The translations under genes were made by a program, and so were the position numbers. Below, piece by piece: positions 17,451 through 26,174 of a stretch of DNA of 64,000 bases. Under the pieces are notes generated by a model. It worked only from the letters and a program-made list of their open reading frames with translations, was not told the origin of the DNA and made no database searches. The first letter of the stretch is position 1. Each line of letters opens with the position of its first letter. Source of the DNA: Pseudomonas sp. 31-12 (GTDB lineage: Bacteria; Pseudomonadota; Gammaproteobacteria; Pseudomonadales; Pseudomonadaceae); contig NZ_CP029482.1 in NCBI RefSeq assembly GCF_003151075.1, positions 2,790,001-2,854,000 of the forward strand, read 5' to 3'.

Positions 17451-17720
17451 TTATAGTATTCAAATTGAATATATGAATGCTCGCTACTTTGGATCTATTG
17501 CTACGGTTCATGAGAGGATGCTTTCGACCCAACGCGGATGTTCGTGAAAAGCAGTAATTGACCGAAAGACCAGGCGCTAACGTTTAGGGCAGAGGAGGCT
17601 CTAACATTTGCAGTTTTTGTGCAAATGTCATGATAGCCCCCAACAACGCCTATTAGAGGCCTGCCACGAGATTCGAGCCGAATTCAACTATATGTGTTGC
17701 GCTTACAGTTCAGCCTATGT
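17451..17720. other. intergenic region between convergent defence genes, with two hairpins
   Basis: A small AT palindrome TATTCAA-A-TTGAATA lies at 17457-17471 just after the AIPR stop. A perfect 9-bp stem ACATTTGCA-GTTTTTG-TGCAAATGT lies at 17604-17628. The second lies between two convergent genes and may terminate both directions. No convincing gene is seen. Confidence 0.5.
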
Positions 17721-18317
17721 CTATTTGATGCACAGAGCAGGCCATCCGTATTCGATGCGCCAACATGTCTCAACTAGATCCCGACTATGCTTTTCAGCGA
17801 TTAGTGTCCGAAGAAATTGCCGATCCTCAGGCCCTAGATCCTTCAATTGATCGATCATTCCTTCGTGGAAAAAACTCGCTCGCCATTTTTTGTTACTTAG
17901 CGGATAGCGAGAGATTCCGAGCGCTCCGGTTCCAGTATTCTGCTCAGTTAAGGAAAAGTGTAGTCTTAGACGAGAAAAAACGCGTCCTTCCTGACCACTA
18001 TATACCACATTTAGCTGCTCTCCCTGTGGCGTATATATGTCTGAGGGGGCTAGCCGGTTTTTGTTAAATCGAGCCACCTCATTAAATTTTGTTGCCTTCG
18101 CTGGAAGGTTGGAGGGCAAGCTGAGTTTCTCTAATTCGTCTAGCGTAATATCAGATTCAAACCAATACCAGCCAGGCCGGTTCGCCCACAATTCAGCATT
18201 CTTATTGCCAACCCACGAGTGCAGAAATGTATTTTCATTCCATTCAGATGAACAACCAAAATCTATCGATCTTCGATTGGACCAAACAACGTTTGCAAGT
18301 TTTTTGAGCGTGACCAT
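17721..18317 (-). CDS. unknown protein, possibly GIY-YIG-like, next to Mrr-type endonuclease
   Basis: The product has 198 aa with no confident family. The segment WYWFESDITLDELEKL, then LNVVYSGQEGRVFSRLRLHF and GTGALGISRYPLSNKKWRAS, vaguely recalls a GIY-YIG fold (Y-x-G...R-L-x-x-H) without proving it. The C-terminus is helical and ends WRIEYGWPALCIK. AGAGAAG lies 5 nt before the ATG. The gene is AT-rich and lies 106 bp downstream of the Mrr-like gene on the same strand, so the two probably form one transcript. A role as nuclease partner is inference. Confidence 0.65.
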   Translation of the reverse strand: MVTLKKLANVVWSNRRSIDFGCSSEWNENTFLHSWVGNKNAELWANRPGWYWFESDITLDELEKLSLPSNLPAKATKFNEVARFNKNRLAPSDIYTPQGEQLNVVYSGQEGRVFSRLRLHFSLTEQNTGTGALGISRYPLSNKKWRASFFHEGMIDQLKDLGPEDRQFLRTLIAEKHSRDLVETCWRIEYGWPALCIK

Positions 18318-18423
18318 CAGACTTCTCTGTAGTTATAACTTTTGATTAAGAGGCAGGATTTAACCTGTCTAAATGAGCGCAACGAACGTTTTAAAGCCGT
18401 TATGTTGAAATCGTGCGAAGTAA

Positions 18424-19179
18424 CTAAAAAGCACTTGCCCACCGCTCGTATTCTGGACGGAACTCGCCATTTTTCATCATCATCATTTCGGCTTTTAAGA
18501 GTTGTTGATCAAGAAGATTTAGATTGAGGTTTAGCCAGTTGCATGCTTGATGAAAGTCGTGGATTTGCTTCTCTCCAATGTTGATTTCTAGCCCTGTGTC
18601 GGTGCTTATAGGATAGTTTTTTCTTTTGATGCCTTGAATGACATGTTCGATAAAACCTAGCAGGGTTGTGCCGGAAAAAGGTGAAAGGCTGCATATGTCA
18701 TGGCGCAAATTATAGTCTCGCCTTATGCGTTTGGGATGAGCCCAGTATCTAGCATGAAGCAGTTTAAGTCTTAATTCGTAATGCTTGATTACTTCTGTAT
18801 TTACAAAGTCCTTCGTAGATTCTTTGAATTCTTCGAAATTTGCTAGGGTGATATTGGTATTTCTTACGCACTCAAGAGCAGCTTTCTGAAAGCCTTTGTT
18901 TGAAATTATGAAACCTCTGTCAGCACCTATGTCTTGGACGATGCTAAGCAAGGCCATTACCTTTTCTTTAGACACATTATTAGACCAGTTCTTGGCTTCG
19001 ACAATCCAAGTTATCTCTTTGCCGAAGAATTTTGGACTAACCAATATATCAATATCATGACTTGCGCGCGCGCCTTGGGTTCTCACGTTTGTGCGTGCAA
19101 TTGCGCCAAGAGACTCGAAGTGTTCTTTGATTTTTTCTTGGAACTTATACCAGTCGGAGTTTTTTCTTTTTTGGCTCAT
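18424..19179 (-). CDS. Mrr-like restriction endonuclease domain protein
   Basis: The product has 251 aa from the ATG at 19179; a longer frame to 19299 adds residues unlike the family. After a helical start, the PD-(D/E)XK core is HDIDILVSPKFFGKEITWIV-EAKNW, with D, D and E-x-K in order, followed by KVMALLSIVQDIGADRGFII and SNKGFQKAALE, which is typical of Mrr_cat. The C-terminal third is helical and unassigned. Mrr enzymes cut modified or foreign DNA. The gene is AT-rich and sits in the island with the AIPR pair. The ribosome site is weak (AGGA 10-14 nt upstream). Confidence 0.8.
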   Translation of the reverse strand: MSQKRKNSDWYKFQEKIKEHFESLGAIARTNVRTQGARASHDIDILVSPKFFGKEITWIVEAKNWSNNVSKEKVMALLSIVQDIGADRGFIISNKGFQKAALECVRNTNITLANFEEFKESTKDFVNTEVIKHYELRLKLLHARYWAHPKRIRRDYNLRHDICSLSPFSGTTLLGFIEHVIQGIKRKNYPISTDTGLEINIGEKQIHDFHQACNWLNLNLNLLDQQLLKAEMMMMKNGEFRPEYERWASAF

Positions 19180-19574
19180 GCCGATTCTGATCCTGCTGCA
19201 CAAAACTATAAATAGACGCCACATGGCGCATTTAAACGTGCCATGTGGTGAGCATTGCGTATAGAGAACAGCGCAACTACTCCGGAATAGAGAGGGCAAG
19301 GTGAAGGGTGGATTACGTGCACCATTTCCTGCAGTTCCCTTAGCTGGTGGTGTTTAGGCTTTCGTAAGGCTAACCTCGGAGAGAACCGATCACAATCTCT
19401 GACCCTCTGATCAATTTCGCTTGGCTGCTTTTCACCGATTACAGCCTGCCGTAAATCCTGAGATCGACCTTAAGCGGACGGCGCAATGGGCTAATTTATT
19501 TGTTGCGATAATGCGGCAGGTCAGGCTTAACACTATCGCGAGCAAGCTTTGCTCCCACAAAAGAGCAGTATGTT
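19180..19574. other. 395-bp intergenic region with one degenerate REP
   Basis: No supported gene is present. A single REP arm (TATCGCGAGCAAGCTTTGCT) lies at about 19534-19559. The region marks the right edge of the AT-rich island, since composition returns to the high-GC genome norm after about 19.5 kb. Confidence 0.6.
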
Positions 19575-20678
19575 TCAGGCAAGAATTTCGAAAGAGGTGC
19601 TGGCTAGGCGTTCGCCATTCACCAGAATGTGCACTGCGTGATTGCCTACGTAGTGCTTCCTAGTGGTGAGCTCCTTGATCTGTTGACCACGGCTGACCCG
19701 TTCAGTCGCCTTGCCAGCCAACGTCAACGCCTTAAGCTTGAACACCTTCGCCGAAGTGCTGCCATTGGCTTTGACGTAATCAATCGCATAATCAATCACC
19801 AACCGCTGACTCTCCGCCACCGTGGATTTCACCGCAAACGACAGGGTGATTTTCTCCCCCAACCGAATCACCGCCGGCTCGACCTTCACCCCAACAATCT
19901 CAACCTCAGCCTTGCCACTCGCCCCAATAATCGCCAACGCCCGCTGGTTTCCCTGCTTGATCAAGCTGCGCAGCGCATGCTTAGCAATCCACGCGGTGTG
20001 CTTGTTCTCCAGCGACCACCCCTCAATCAAGTCCAGCACCCACTCCGGATGGTCCTTGGTAATGTCATTCAGGTGATTGGCTACCGACTTGCGCACGTAA
20101 AGGCTTTCATCCGCCTTGAGGTTGTCGAGAATCGCCGCCGCCAACGTAGGATCACTCTGAATCTGCTCCAACCGAAACGACCACGGCAAGCGCGGTCGAC
20201 TGCCTTCGCTGGCCAGACGCCGAACATGCTCATTCTCATCCCGAGACCATGCCTGCATCAGCGCCAACGACCGCTCCAGATCGCTGCGCAGAAAATACCG
20301 AATCGCAAATTCCGCAGAGCCAAACGCGGTGAAGTATTTGAGCGCTTCCATCGAGCGCTCGAAATCATGCGCGCCATACATCGCCACGTAATGCGGCAGG
20401 GAGATGCTGACAAACCCGCTGTTCAGGCGCGGGGCGAGGGCGCGCAGCACTTCGAGGGATTTGTCGTAGTCCAGCGGCAGCACGGCGTGCAGGCATTCGC
20501 TGACGCGGGCCATGCGCTGCATGATCGACAGGTCGGCGAGGCCGTCGTTGGCCATTTTCAGGAAGGCTTTGGCGTTGAATGCCGGGTAGACCGCCGTCAT
20601 TTCAGTTGCGATGTGTTTGAGGCGTTCGGCGTTGAAGATTTCCTTCAGGGCCGGGGCAGGTTGTTCGGCGGCGGTCAT
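19575..20678 (-). CDS. DNA alkylation repair protein (AlkC-like, HEAT repeats)
   Basis: The product has 367 aa. Helical HEAT-like repeats cover about residues 20-250, including IRYFLRSDLERSLALMQAWS, DENEHVRRLASEGSRPRLPW and SLYVRKSVANHLNDITKDHP, which match the AlkC/AlkD superfamily of alkylpurine glycosylases. The last ~100 residues form a beta-rich, Ig-like domain as in AlkC. It removes alkylated bases such as 3-methyladenine. Its first codons and start lie inside a 95-bp direct repeat (20650-20744) whose second copy is at 24201-24295, next to the GST gene that was probably its original neighbour. Confidence 0.88.
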   Translation of the reverse strand: MTAAEQPAPALKEIFNAERLKHIATEMTAVYPAFNAKAFLKMANDGLADLSIMQRMARVSECLHAVLPLDYDKSLEVLRALAPRLNSGFVSISLPHYVAMYGAHDFERSMEALKYFTAFGSAEFAIRYFLRSDLERSLALMQAWSRDENEHVRRLASEGSRPRLPWSFRLEQIQSDPTLAAAILDNLKADESLYVRKSVANHLNDITKDHPEWVLDLIEGWSLENKHTAWIAKHALRSLIKQGNQRALAIIGASGKAEVEIVGVKVEPAVIRLGEKITLSFAVKSTVAESQRLVIDYAIDYVKANGSTSAKVFKLKALTLAGKATERVSRGQQIKELTTRKHYVGNHAVHILVNGERLASTSFEILA

Positions 20679-20760
20679 GGTCGGGTCCGTTCGAGGGGGC
20701 CGGTCAGGTTATCGGGGTACTGATGAAAGCCTCAAGCTTTTCTGTCTGTGCGGCGAATTC
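20650..20760. repeat. direct repeat copy 1: alkC start plus remnant of GST 3' end
   Basis: Positions 20650-20744 are identical to 24201-24295 (95 bp, offset 3551). Similarity continues to 20760/24311 with three differences. Copy 1 carries the real start of the alkylation-repair gene and then a non-functional stub of the GST 3' end. Confidence 0.93.
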
Positions 20761-20783
20761 CGTGATAGTGGCAGGCTCACGGG

Positions 20784-20942
20784 TCAAATCATTCCCCTGG
20801 GGGATCGACGTTCGCTGACGCTGACGATGGACGCTCGGGCCGGTTCAGGAGGGGAGTTGAGTGGGTCCATACGGACGGTGCCTGTGAAGTACGCTTCCGG
20901 GCCGTTTATCGAGGGTTGCGAGCCTGCGCGCTTGAGGATCAT
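20784..20942 (-). pseudogene. truncated cupin-domain gene
   Basis: Reading leftward from the ATG at 20942, the frame gives MILKRAGSQPSINGPEAYFT, then GTVRMDPLNSPPEPARAS, the characteristic N-terminus of the quercetinase-like cupin family (about 130 aa). The similarity then ends, before the metal-binding histidine motif, and a stop follows at 20784. The gene is therefore cut at about 40 codons, near the left junction of the inserted cassette. It is divergent from the LysR gene at 21031, a common arrangement for LysR and its target. Confidence 0.65.
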
Positions 20943-21030
20943 GATCCGGTCCTATTGATAAATGAACAGGAAATTTTATGGGCCTCACGCTCCACATACA
21001 CTCTATGCATATCCTGGAGTAAAGCGCGCC

Positions 21031-21942
21031 ATGGAAGCCAACCGATTGGGTGACATCGCTGCATTTGTCTGCGCCGTAAAGGCTGGAAGCTTTACTGCGG
21101 CGGCGGCTTCTCTTGGCCTGACCCGGTCGGCGGTGGGGAAAAGTATAGTTCGCCTGGAAAGCCGGATGGGCGCACGGCTTCTCAATCGCACGACGCGCAA
21201 ACTGAGTCTGACTGACGAGGGACAGGTCGCCTATGAGCGCTGGCGTCAGATTCTTGAAGACCTGGATGAAGTGGAAGCGACCATGGCCTTGCGTCGTGGG
21301 CGGCCCACCGGGACCTTTAAGCTCACGGCACCGCTGTCCTTTGGTCAGCGCCACATTCTGTCGATTCTGGATGCTTATCTGAAGCAGTGGCCTGAACTGC
21401 GGGCGGATGTCTGGTTTACCGACCGCTTTGTTGATCTGGTCGAGGAGGGCATCGACATCGCCATACGAATTGGCACGCCCAAAGATGACTCCCAATTATT
21501 TACTCGTACCGTGGCTTGGCAGCAATTCGCGACGTGTGCATCGCCTGCTTATCTGGCCCAACGCGGCGTGCCGCAAACGCCCGCTGACCTTGTCGGGCAT
21601 GACACCATCGCGTTGTTCAGTGGCGAGCGGCCGACCGTCTGGCGTTACCAGACACCTGCCGGCCTTCATCTTTACGAACAGCCGGGGCGACTGAACATCG
21701 ACAGTTCAGAAGCCACGCGAGAAGCGGCGCTGGCAGGCATCGGCCTGATTCATCTGCCGACCTACATTACGGGTAACGACCTGCGCGATGGCACGTTAGT
21801 GGAAGTGTTGAAACCCTATCGCGCACCTCCTGATCCCATCCGAGTCGTCTACACCAGCAAGCGTCACCTGTCCCCCCGCGTTCGCAGGTTTATTGACCTG
21901 TTGATCGAGCGTTGGGAAACAGGCGTGCCTTGGGAAAGATAG
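21031..21942 (+). CDS. LysR family transcriptional regulator (cassette)
   Basis: The product has 303 aa. The N-terminal HTH (MEANRLGDIAAFVCAVKAGS, FTAAAASLGLTRSAVGKSIV) is followed by the substrate-binding domain. I prefer the ATG at 21031 because it gives the standard LysR N-terminus; an ATG at 20962 adds 23 unusual residues. It is followed on the same strand by the LLM monooxygenase and Old Yellow Enzyme genes and faces a truncated cupin gene. It probably regulates the cassette in response to an electrophile or aromatic compound (inference). Confidence 0.9.
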   Translation: MEANRLGDIAAFVCAVKAGSFTAAAASLGLTRSAVGKSIVRLESRMGARLLNRTTRKLSLTDEGQVAYERWRQILEDLDEVEATMALRRGRPTGTFKLTAPLSFGQRHILSILDAYLKQWPELRADVWFTDRFVDLVEEGIDIAIRIGTPKDDSQLFTRTVAWQQFATCASPAYLAQRGVPQTPADLVGHDTIALFSGERPTVWRYQTPAGLHLYEQPGRLNIDSSEATREAALAGIGLIHLPTYITGNDLRDGTLVEVLKPYRAPPDPIRVVYTSKRHLSPRVRRFIDLLIERWETGVPWER

Positions 21943-22014
21943 CGATATTGGGGACTCAGCGGACCGTGTAACGGTCGCGAACTGCTGTTTATCCAGCCTG
22001 AGGAATCAATAAAT

Positions 22015-23070
22015 ATGTCAGTCATCGTCACTCACGGGACTGCCATTATGACTACCGCCACCCACTTCTCGCCGCCAGCTCAACCGGCCACTTTACCGAC
22101 CGCCCATCCTTCGCTTGAGCGCCATCCCGGGTTTCAACGCTTGTTTAAACCGCAGGCGCTCACGATTGGCCTGATTTTGCCCCTCGAAACCCACCCGGGC
22201 AGACCGGCGCCGACCATGCGTGATCACGTGGAGATGGCGCAACGCGCCGAAGCGCTGGGCTTTGGTGCCTTGTGGATGCGCGACATACCTTTCTACGACC
22301 CGGATTATGGCGATGTGGCGCAGATCTTTGAGCCGCTGGTCTACATCGGTTACCTGGCCGCCGCCACCCGCAGCATTGTCCTGGGCACCACGGGTATTGT
22401 GCTGCCGACCCGTGATCCGATGTATCTGGCCAAGCAAGCGACGTCCCTCGATCAACTCAGTGAAGGTCGACTGGTGTTGGGGCTGTCCTCGGGTGATCGA
22501 TACAGTGATTACCCGATGCTGGGCATCGATTATGAATCCCGTGGCGATCGCTACCGTGACGCCTTTTCGGTGTTTCGAACCCTGATCGAGCAGAGCTTTC
22601 CGCGTTTTCGCTCCGAGCGATTCGGTGGCTCACACGGAAACCTGGACCTGGTGCCGAAGGCGCCGTATGGCCGCGTCCCGTCAATTGCTGTCGGCCAGGC
22701 GCAACAGAGCGTTGAATGGTTGGCTCAGCATCTTGATGGCTATCTTGCCGGCGTCCAAAGCCCGGAGCGGTTGCCATCGTTGGGAGAGACCTGGCACGCC
22801 GCCGTGCAGGAGGCAGAGAACCGCAACGCTTTCAAACCGTTGGGCCTGGGCGGCTATTTCGACCTCAGCGACAACCCGGATCAGCCATTCCAGCGCATCC
22901 AGGGTGGCTTCCGGGCAGGGCGCAATGGTCTGCGCAATTACCTGGAGCACGCGCAATCTGCCGGTGTCTCGCATATCGCGCTCAACCCCAAGGTCAGCCG
23001 TCAACCCTATGGCGAAATCCTCGATGAACTCGGCGAGTACGTTCTGCCGTACTTCCCGTCACATGCCTGA
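22015..23070 (+). CDS. LLM class flavin-dependent oxidoreductase (luciferase-like)
   Basis: The product has 351 aa with a luciferase-like TIM barrel: LTIGLILPLETHPGRPAPTM at the first strand, AQRAEALGFGALWMRDIPFY, and STRDP-type loop LPTRDPMYLAKQATSLDQLS. LVLGLSSGDRYSDYPMLGID contains the G-x-G-x-R/D-type phosphate-binding region. GAGGAA 9 nt before the ATG supports this start; the ATG at 22048 is possible. It uses reduced flavin and O2, or F420-like chemistry in relatives. It is coupled to the OYE gene 21 bp downstream. Confidence 0.88.
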   Translation: MSVIVTHGTAIMTTATHFSPPAQPATLPTAHPSLERHPGFQRLFKPQALTIGLILPLETHPGRPAPTMRDHVEMAQRAEALGFGALWMRDIPFYDPDYGDVAQIFEPLVYIGYLAAATRSIVLGTTGIVLPTRDPMYLAKQATSLDQLSEGRLVLGLSSGDRYSDYPMLGIDYESRGDRYRDAFSVFRTLIEQSFPRFRSERFGGSHGNLDLVPKAPYGRVPSIAVGQAQQSVEWLAQHLDGYLAGVQSPERLPSLGETWHAAVQEAENRNAFKPLGLGGYFDLSDNPDQPFQRIQGGFRAGRNGLRNYLEHAQSAGVSHIALNPKVSRQPYGEILDELGEYVLPYFPSHA

Positions 23071-23091
23071 GATCACGCGGAGGAATCACTC

Positions 23092-24183
23092 ATGTCATCA
23101 CTTTTCGAATCTTATGACCTTGCGGGTCAGCAGTTGCCCAATCGCATCGTCATGGCGCCGATGACCCGCGCTCGCGTCGAGGGCACCGTGCCCTCTGAAG
23201 ACATGGCGACCTATTACGCCCAGCGCGCCGGAGCCGGCCTGATCATCAGTGAAAGCGCGCAGGTGTCTCCACAGGGACGCGGCTACCTGTATACCCCGGG
23301 GATCCACAGCGCAGCGCAAATTGAAGGCTGGAAGCGCGTGACTGATGCGGTTCATCAAGCCGGGGGACGCATGTTCCTCCAGCTCTGGCATGTGGGGCGC
23401 GTCTCGCATTCTTCCTTGTTGGACGGACGCTCACCTGTCGCGCCTGTGGCCATGCCCGCCGGTCAAACGCTGGTGCATGCCTACGACAGCGACGGCAAGC
23501 CTGCGCAAGTTCCGGTGAGTGCGCCCGTGGCGTTGGATGCCGAGGGGATCCGGCAGGTCATTGCAGACTTTCGCCTGGCCTCGGCCAATGCAATGTCGGC
23601 AGGTTTTGACGGCGTCGAAATTCACGCCGGCAACGGGTATCTGTTTGAACAGTTCATCAACGGCGTCTTCAACACGCGTGAAGACCGTTACGGTGGTGCA
23701 CCGATCGCGAATCGCCTGCGATTGCTGCTTGAGACGGTCGATGCGGTGAGTGCGCAGATCGGCAGTTCGAAGGTGGGTGTGCGCGTGTCGCCTTTTGCCC
23801 ACCTGGCGGATCTGCACCCGTTCGATGGCGAAGAGGCCACTTGGCTCGCTCTGGCCGGAGCACTGTCGCAACGCCAGATTGCCTACTTGCATGCGAGCCA
23901 TCTCGGCACGCCGGACTTTCAAAAAGACTTCCGCGCAGCTTACGACGGCACCTTGATGGTGTCGGGCGGGTTCACCCTTGAAACCGCGCAGCAGGCCATC
24001 GAAGAAGGTTTAAGCGACCTGGTGGTTTTTGGCCGGCCGTTTATAGCCAATCCCGATCTGGTCAATCGCTTGCGCCATGGCTGGCCACTGGCCGAAGCGG
24101 GAAGGGAGGCTTACTACGGCGGGGGAGCGCATGGCTACATCGATTATCCCGCGTACTCGTCGCCAGTCGCAGAAAGTGCATAG
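23092..24183 (+). CDS. Old Yellow Enzyme family alkene reductase (NemA/XenB-like)
   Basis: The product has 363 aa with a FMN-binding barrel: NRIVMAPMTRARVEGTVPSE at the N-terminus, QLWHVGRVSH, the catalytic-type HAGNGYLFEQFINGVFNTRE (H..N pair) and RYGG in EDRYGGAPIANRLR. VVFGRPFIANPDLVNRLRHG closes the barrel. OYEs reduce activated C=C bonds, nitro groups or nitrate esters with NADPH. It is the last gene of the LysR-LLM-OYE cassette and ends 17 bp before direct-repeat copy 2. Confidence 0.93.
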   Translation: MSSLFESYDLAGQQLPNRIVMAPMTRARVEGTVPSEDMATYYAQRAGAGLIISESAQVSPQGRGYLYTPGIHSAAQIEGWKRVTDAVHQAGGRMFLQLWHVGRVSHSSLLDGRSPVAPVAMPAGQTLVHAYDSDGKPAQVPVSAPVALDAEGIRQVIADFRLASANAMSAGFDGVEIHAGNGYLFEQFINGVFNTREDRYGGAPIANRLRLLLETVDAVSAQIGSSKVGVRVSPFAHLADLHPFDGEEATWLALAGALSQRQIAYLHASHLGTPDFQKDFRAAYDGTLMVSGGFTLETAQQAIEEGLSDLVVFGRPFIANPDLVNRLRHGWPLAEAGREAYYGGGAHGYIDYPAYSSPVAESA

Positions 24184-24200
24184 TGGACCCGTCGTGCAGC

Positions 24201-24311
24201 GCCGGGGCAGGTTGTTCGGCGGCGGTCATGGTCGGGTCCGTTCGAGGGGGCCGGTCAGGTTATCGGGGTACTGATGAAAGCCTCAAGCTTTTCTGCCTGC
24301 GCGGTGAATTC
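24201..24311. repeat. direct repeat copy 2: remnant of alkC start plus GST 3' end
   Basis: It is identical to 20650-20744 over 95 bp. It contains the first ten codons and start of the alkylation-repair gene as a dead stub (start codon complement at 24227-24229), then the true end of the GST gene. Together the copies show that alkC and GST were once adjacent, about 25 bp apart. Confidence 0.93.
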
Positions 24312-24866
24312 GGCTATACGCGGGAAGCGTGTGGCATCGACTTGATCCGGTGTCACCAGGTTGGTGAAGCTCCAGGCGACGGCGAGGGTGATGCCGTCTT
24401 GTTCGATCAAGGCACCGTTTGCCAGAGGCTGTTTTTCCAGTTCGCGTTCAAGCGCTGAATAGGCTGCGGCGAGTTGGCCTTCGACCCGCTCAACCCAAGG
24501 CTGGTATTGAATCTCGGCGGGGCGCAGGTTGCGTTCGTAGTAAAGCTGAACGGACTTTTCGCACGCTGCCAACCCGAGCCCGATCAGACGCCATGCGCGC
24601 AGTCGCTGCTTAAGGTCGCCGGGCATCAGGCTTTTGCCGGGACCGGCCAAGGCTTCGAGGTAGTCGATGATCAGTGTCGAGTCGATCAACACTTCGCCGT
24701 CGTCCAGCACCAGGGTCGGGGCCTTGACCACGGGGTTGATCTGCTGGAAGTGCTCGAAGTGGCGGAACACGGAAACCGACTCGTGCTCCAGGTCGATGCC
24801 CAAATGCTTAGCGGAAATGGCCACGCGCCGCACGTAGGGCGAATCCAGCATGCCGATCAGTTTCAT
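24255..24866 (-). CDS. glutathione S-transferase family protein
   Basis: The product has 203 aa. The thioredoxin-like N-terminal domain (MKLIGMLDSPYVRRVAISAK) contains the catalytic-type Ser, the cis-Pro region NPVVKAPTLVLDDG and the glutathione-contact LIDSTLIIDYLE. An all-helical C-terminal domain follows from about residue 85. It probably conjugates glutathione to, or isomerises, small electrophiles. Its last 19 codons lie in direct-repeat copy 2; a stub of the same 3' end sits 3.55 kb to the left beside alkC. Confidence 0.92.
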   Translation of the reverse strand: MKLIGMLDSPYVRRVAISAKHLGIDLEHESVSVFRHFEHFQQINPVVKAPTLVLDDGEVLIDSTLIIDYLEALAGPGKSLMPGDLKQRLRAWRLIGLGLAACEKSVQLYYERNLRPAEIQYQPWVERVEGQLAAAYSALERELEKQPLANGALIEQDGITLAVAWSFTNLVTPDQVDATRFPRIAEFTAQAEKLEAFISTPIT

Positions 24867-24942
24867 TGCGCCACTCCTTCAGGTGTCCATGTCGGGATGG
24901 ACTACCTTAGCTGAGGTTCGGCGACCTGCAAACGGCGCGGGG

Positions 24943-25863
24943 CTAATCCTCGAAACCGACCTGTTCGTGAATCTCGTCGACCTTCAGTTCCAGGCGATAG
25001 GCCACGGCGATGAACAGCGCCTGGCACAGGCACAAGGTCGCGCTCAACGAGCGGAAGGCGAACGAGCTGCCTTCATTGACCAGCAGCACGGTGTTGGCGC
25101 GTTTGGCCAGCGGCGAGAGGTTGCTGTCGGTGATGATCAGGGTTTTCGCCTGGTTGTGCTGGGCGATGCGCAGGCAGTGTTGGGTTTCTTTGCCGTACGG
25201 GGTGAAGCTGATGGCGATGACCAAGTCATTGGCGCGCACGCTGCGCATCTGCTCGCGGTAGCTGCCGCCGAGGCCGGAGACCAGATGGATGCGTTTGTTG
25301 GTGTGTTGCAGGTTGTAGACCAGGTAATCGGCCACGGCGAACGAGCGGCGCACGCCGACCACGTAGATGTTGTCGGCATTGACCACCAGGTCCACGGCTT
25401 TGTCGAAGGCTTCGTCATCGAGCTCTTGCCCCAGTCGCTCGATGCCGGACAGGGTCGCGTCGATGCATTCGCGGGCGAGGTCGCCGCCGCTGGCTTTCTG
25501 CGATTTGTTGGCGATCATGCTGCGAATGCGCTGCTGGTAGTTCTGCACCGGCGTGGTTTTGTGCGTGTACGCCTCGCGGAACAGGGCCTGCATTTCGCTG
25601 AAACCGCTGAACCCGAAGCGCTGGGAGAACCGCACGATGGCCGACGGGTGCACTTCGCACTCGCGGGCGATGTCGCTGATGCGGTCGACCATGATCCGGT
25701 CGCTTTGCTGGCTCATGTAGCTGGCGATGCGTTTGAGCTGGCGCGGCAGGCTTTCGTATTCGTTGGTGATCAGCTGCAGCAGACGCTCGGCATTGATCGG
25801 GGGGCTGACGAGATCGCTGTCGGGCGTGCTCTCGGTCGTAGCCGGCTGATCGGTGCGGGACAT
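24943..25863 (-). CDS. iolR: RpiR/MurR family regulator, probable inositol repressor IolR
   Basis: The product has 306 aa. The N-terminal RpiR helix-turn-helix is RISDIARECEVHPSAIVRFS, then QRFGFSGFSEMQALFREAYT. A SIS sugar-phosphate domain follows at about residues 140-280 (IYVVGVRRSFAVADYL, IAISFTPYGKETQHCLRIAQ). It is divergent from iolC across 311 bp, the usual position of IolR in proteobacteria. The intergenic region has a perfect GGAA-N6-TTCC palindrome, the operator known for IolR in Sinorhizobium. It probably represses the iol genes until an inositol catabolite binds the SIS domain. Confidence 0.85.
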   Translation of the reverse strand: MSRTDQPATTESTPDSDLVSPPINAERLLQLITNEYESLPRQLKRIASYMSQQSDRIMVDRISDIARECEVHPSAIVRFSQRFGFSGFSEMQALFREAYTHKTTPVQNYQQRIRSMIANKSQKASGGDLARECIDATLSGIERLGQELDDEAFDKAVDLVVNADNIYVVGVRRSFAVADYLVYNLQHTNKRIHLVSGLGGSYREQMRSVRANDLVIAISFTPYGKETQHCLRIAQHNQAKTLIITDSNLSPLAKRANTVLLVNEGSSFAFRSLSATLCLCQALFIAVAYRLELKVDEIHEQVGFED

Positions 25864-26034
25864 AGGGAATCCTTCTGGCTTGTTCTTATAGGGCTGACTT
25901 GCGTGTCATCCCCTGACAATAGGTTGGCTGTGCGCAGTCTACAGGGTAGGCCGGAATAAAATCTTGAGCTTGCGGCCGGCGTGAGGTTTGCTGAAACGAT
26001 GCACTGTGTCTGGAATGCTTTTGTAAAAGTTTAT

Positions 26035-26078
26035 TGGAAAAAATATTCCACGTAAAAATTATTTGGAATAATTATTGA
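26035..26078. promoter_or_regulatory. IolR-type operators upstream of iolC
   Basis: The palindrome TGGAA-AAAATA-TTCCA lies at 26035-26050, and a related site GGAA-TAATTA-TTGA lies at 26065-26078. Both are in the AT-rich stretch before iolC (start 26175). A third, similar site lies before the importer gene at 36739-36752. The rest of 25864-26174 holds no gene. Confidence 0.65.
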
Positions 26079-26174
26079 TTATTCGGTCCCGGTCGTTTTA
26101 GTCTGCATCCCACCAAGAGCGTTCGGCGCCTGAAACGCCCCGAACGCAGGCTGATAAAAATAACAGGAGCCAGC

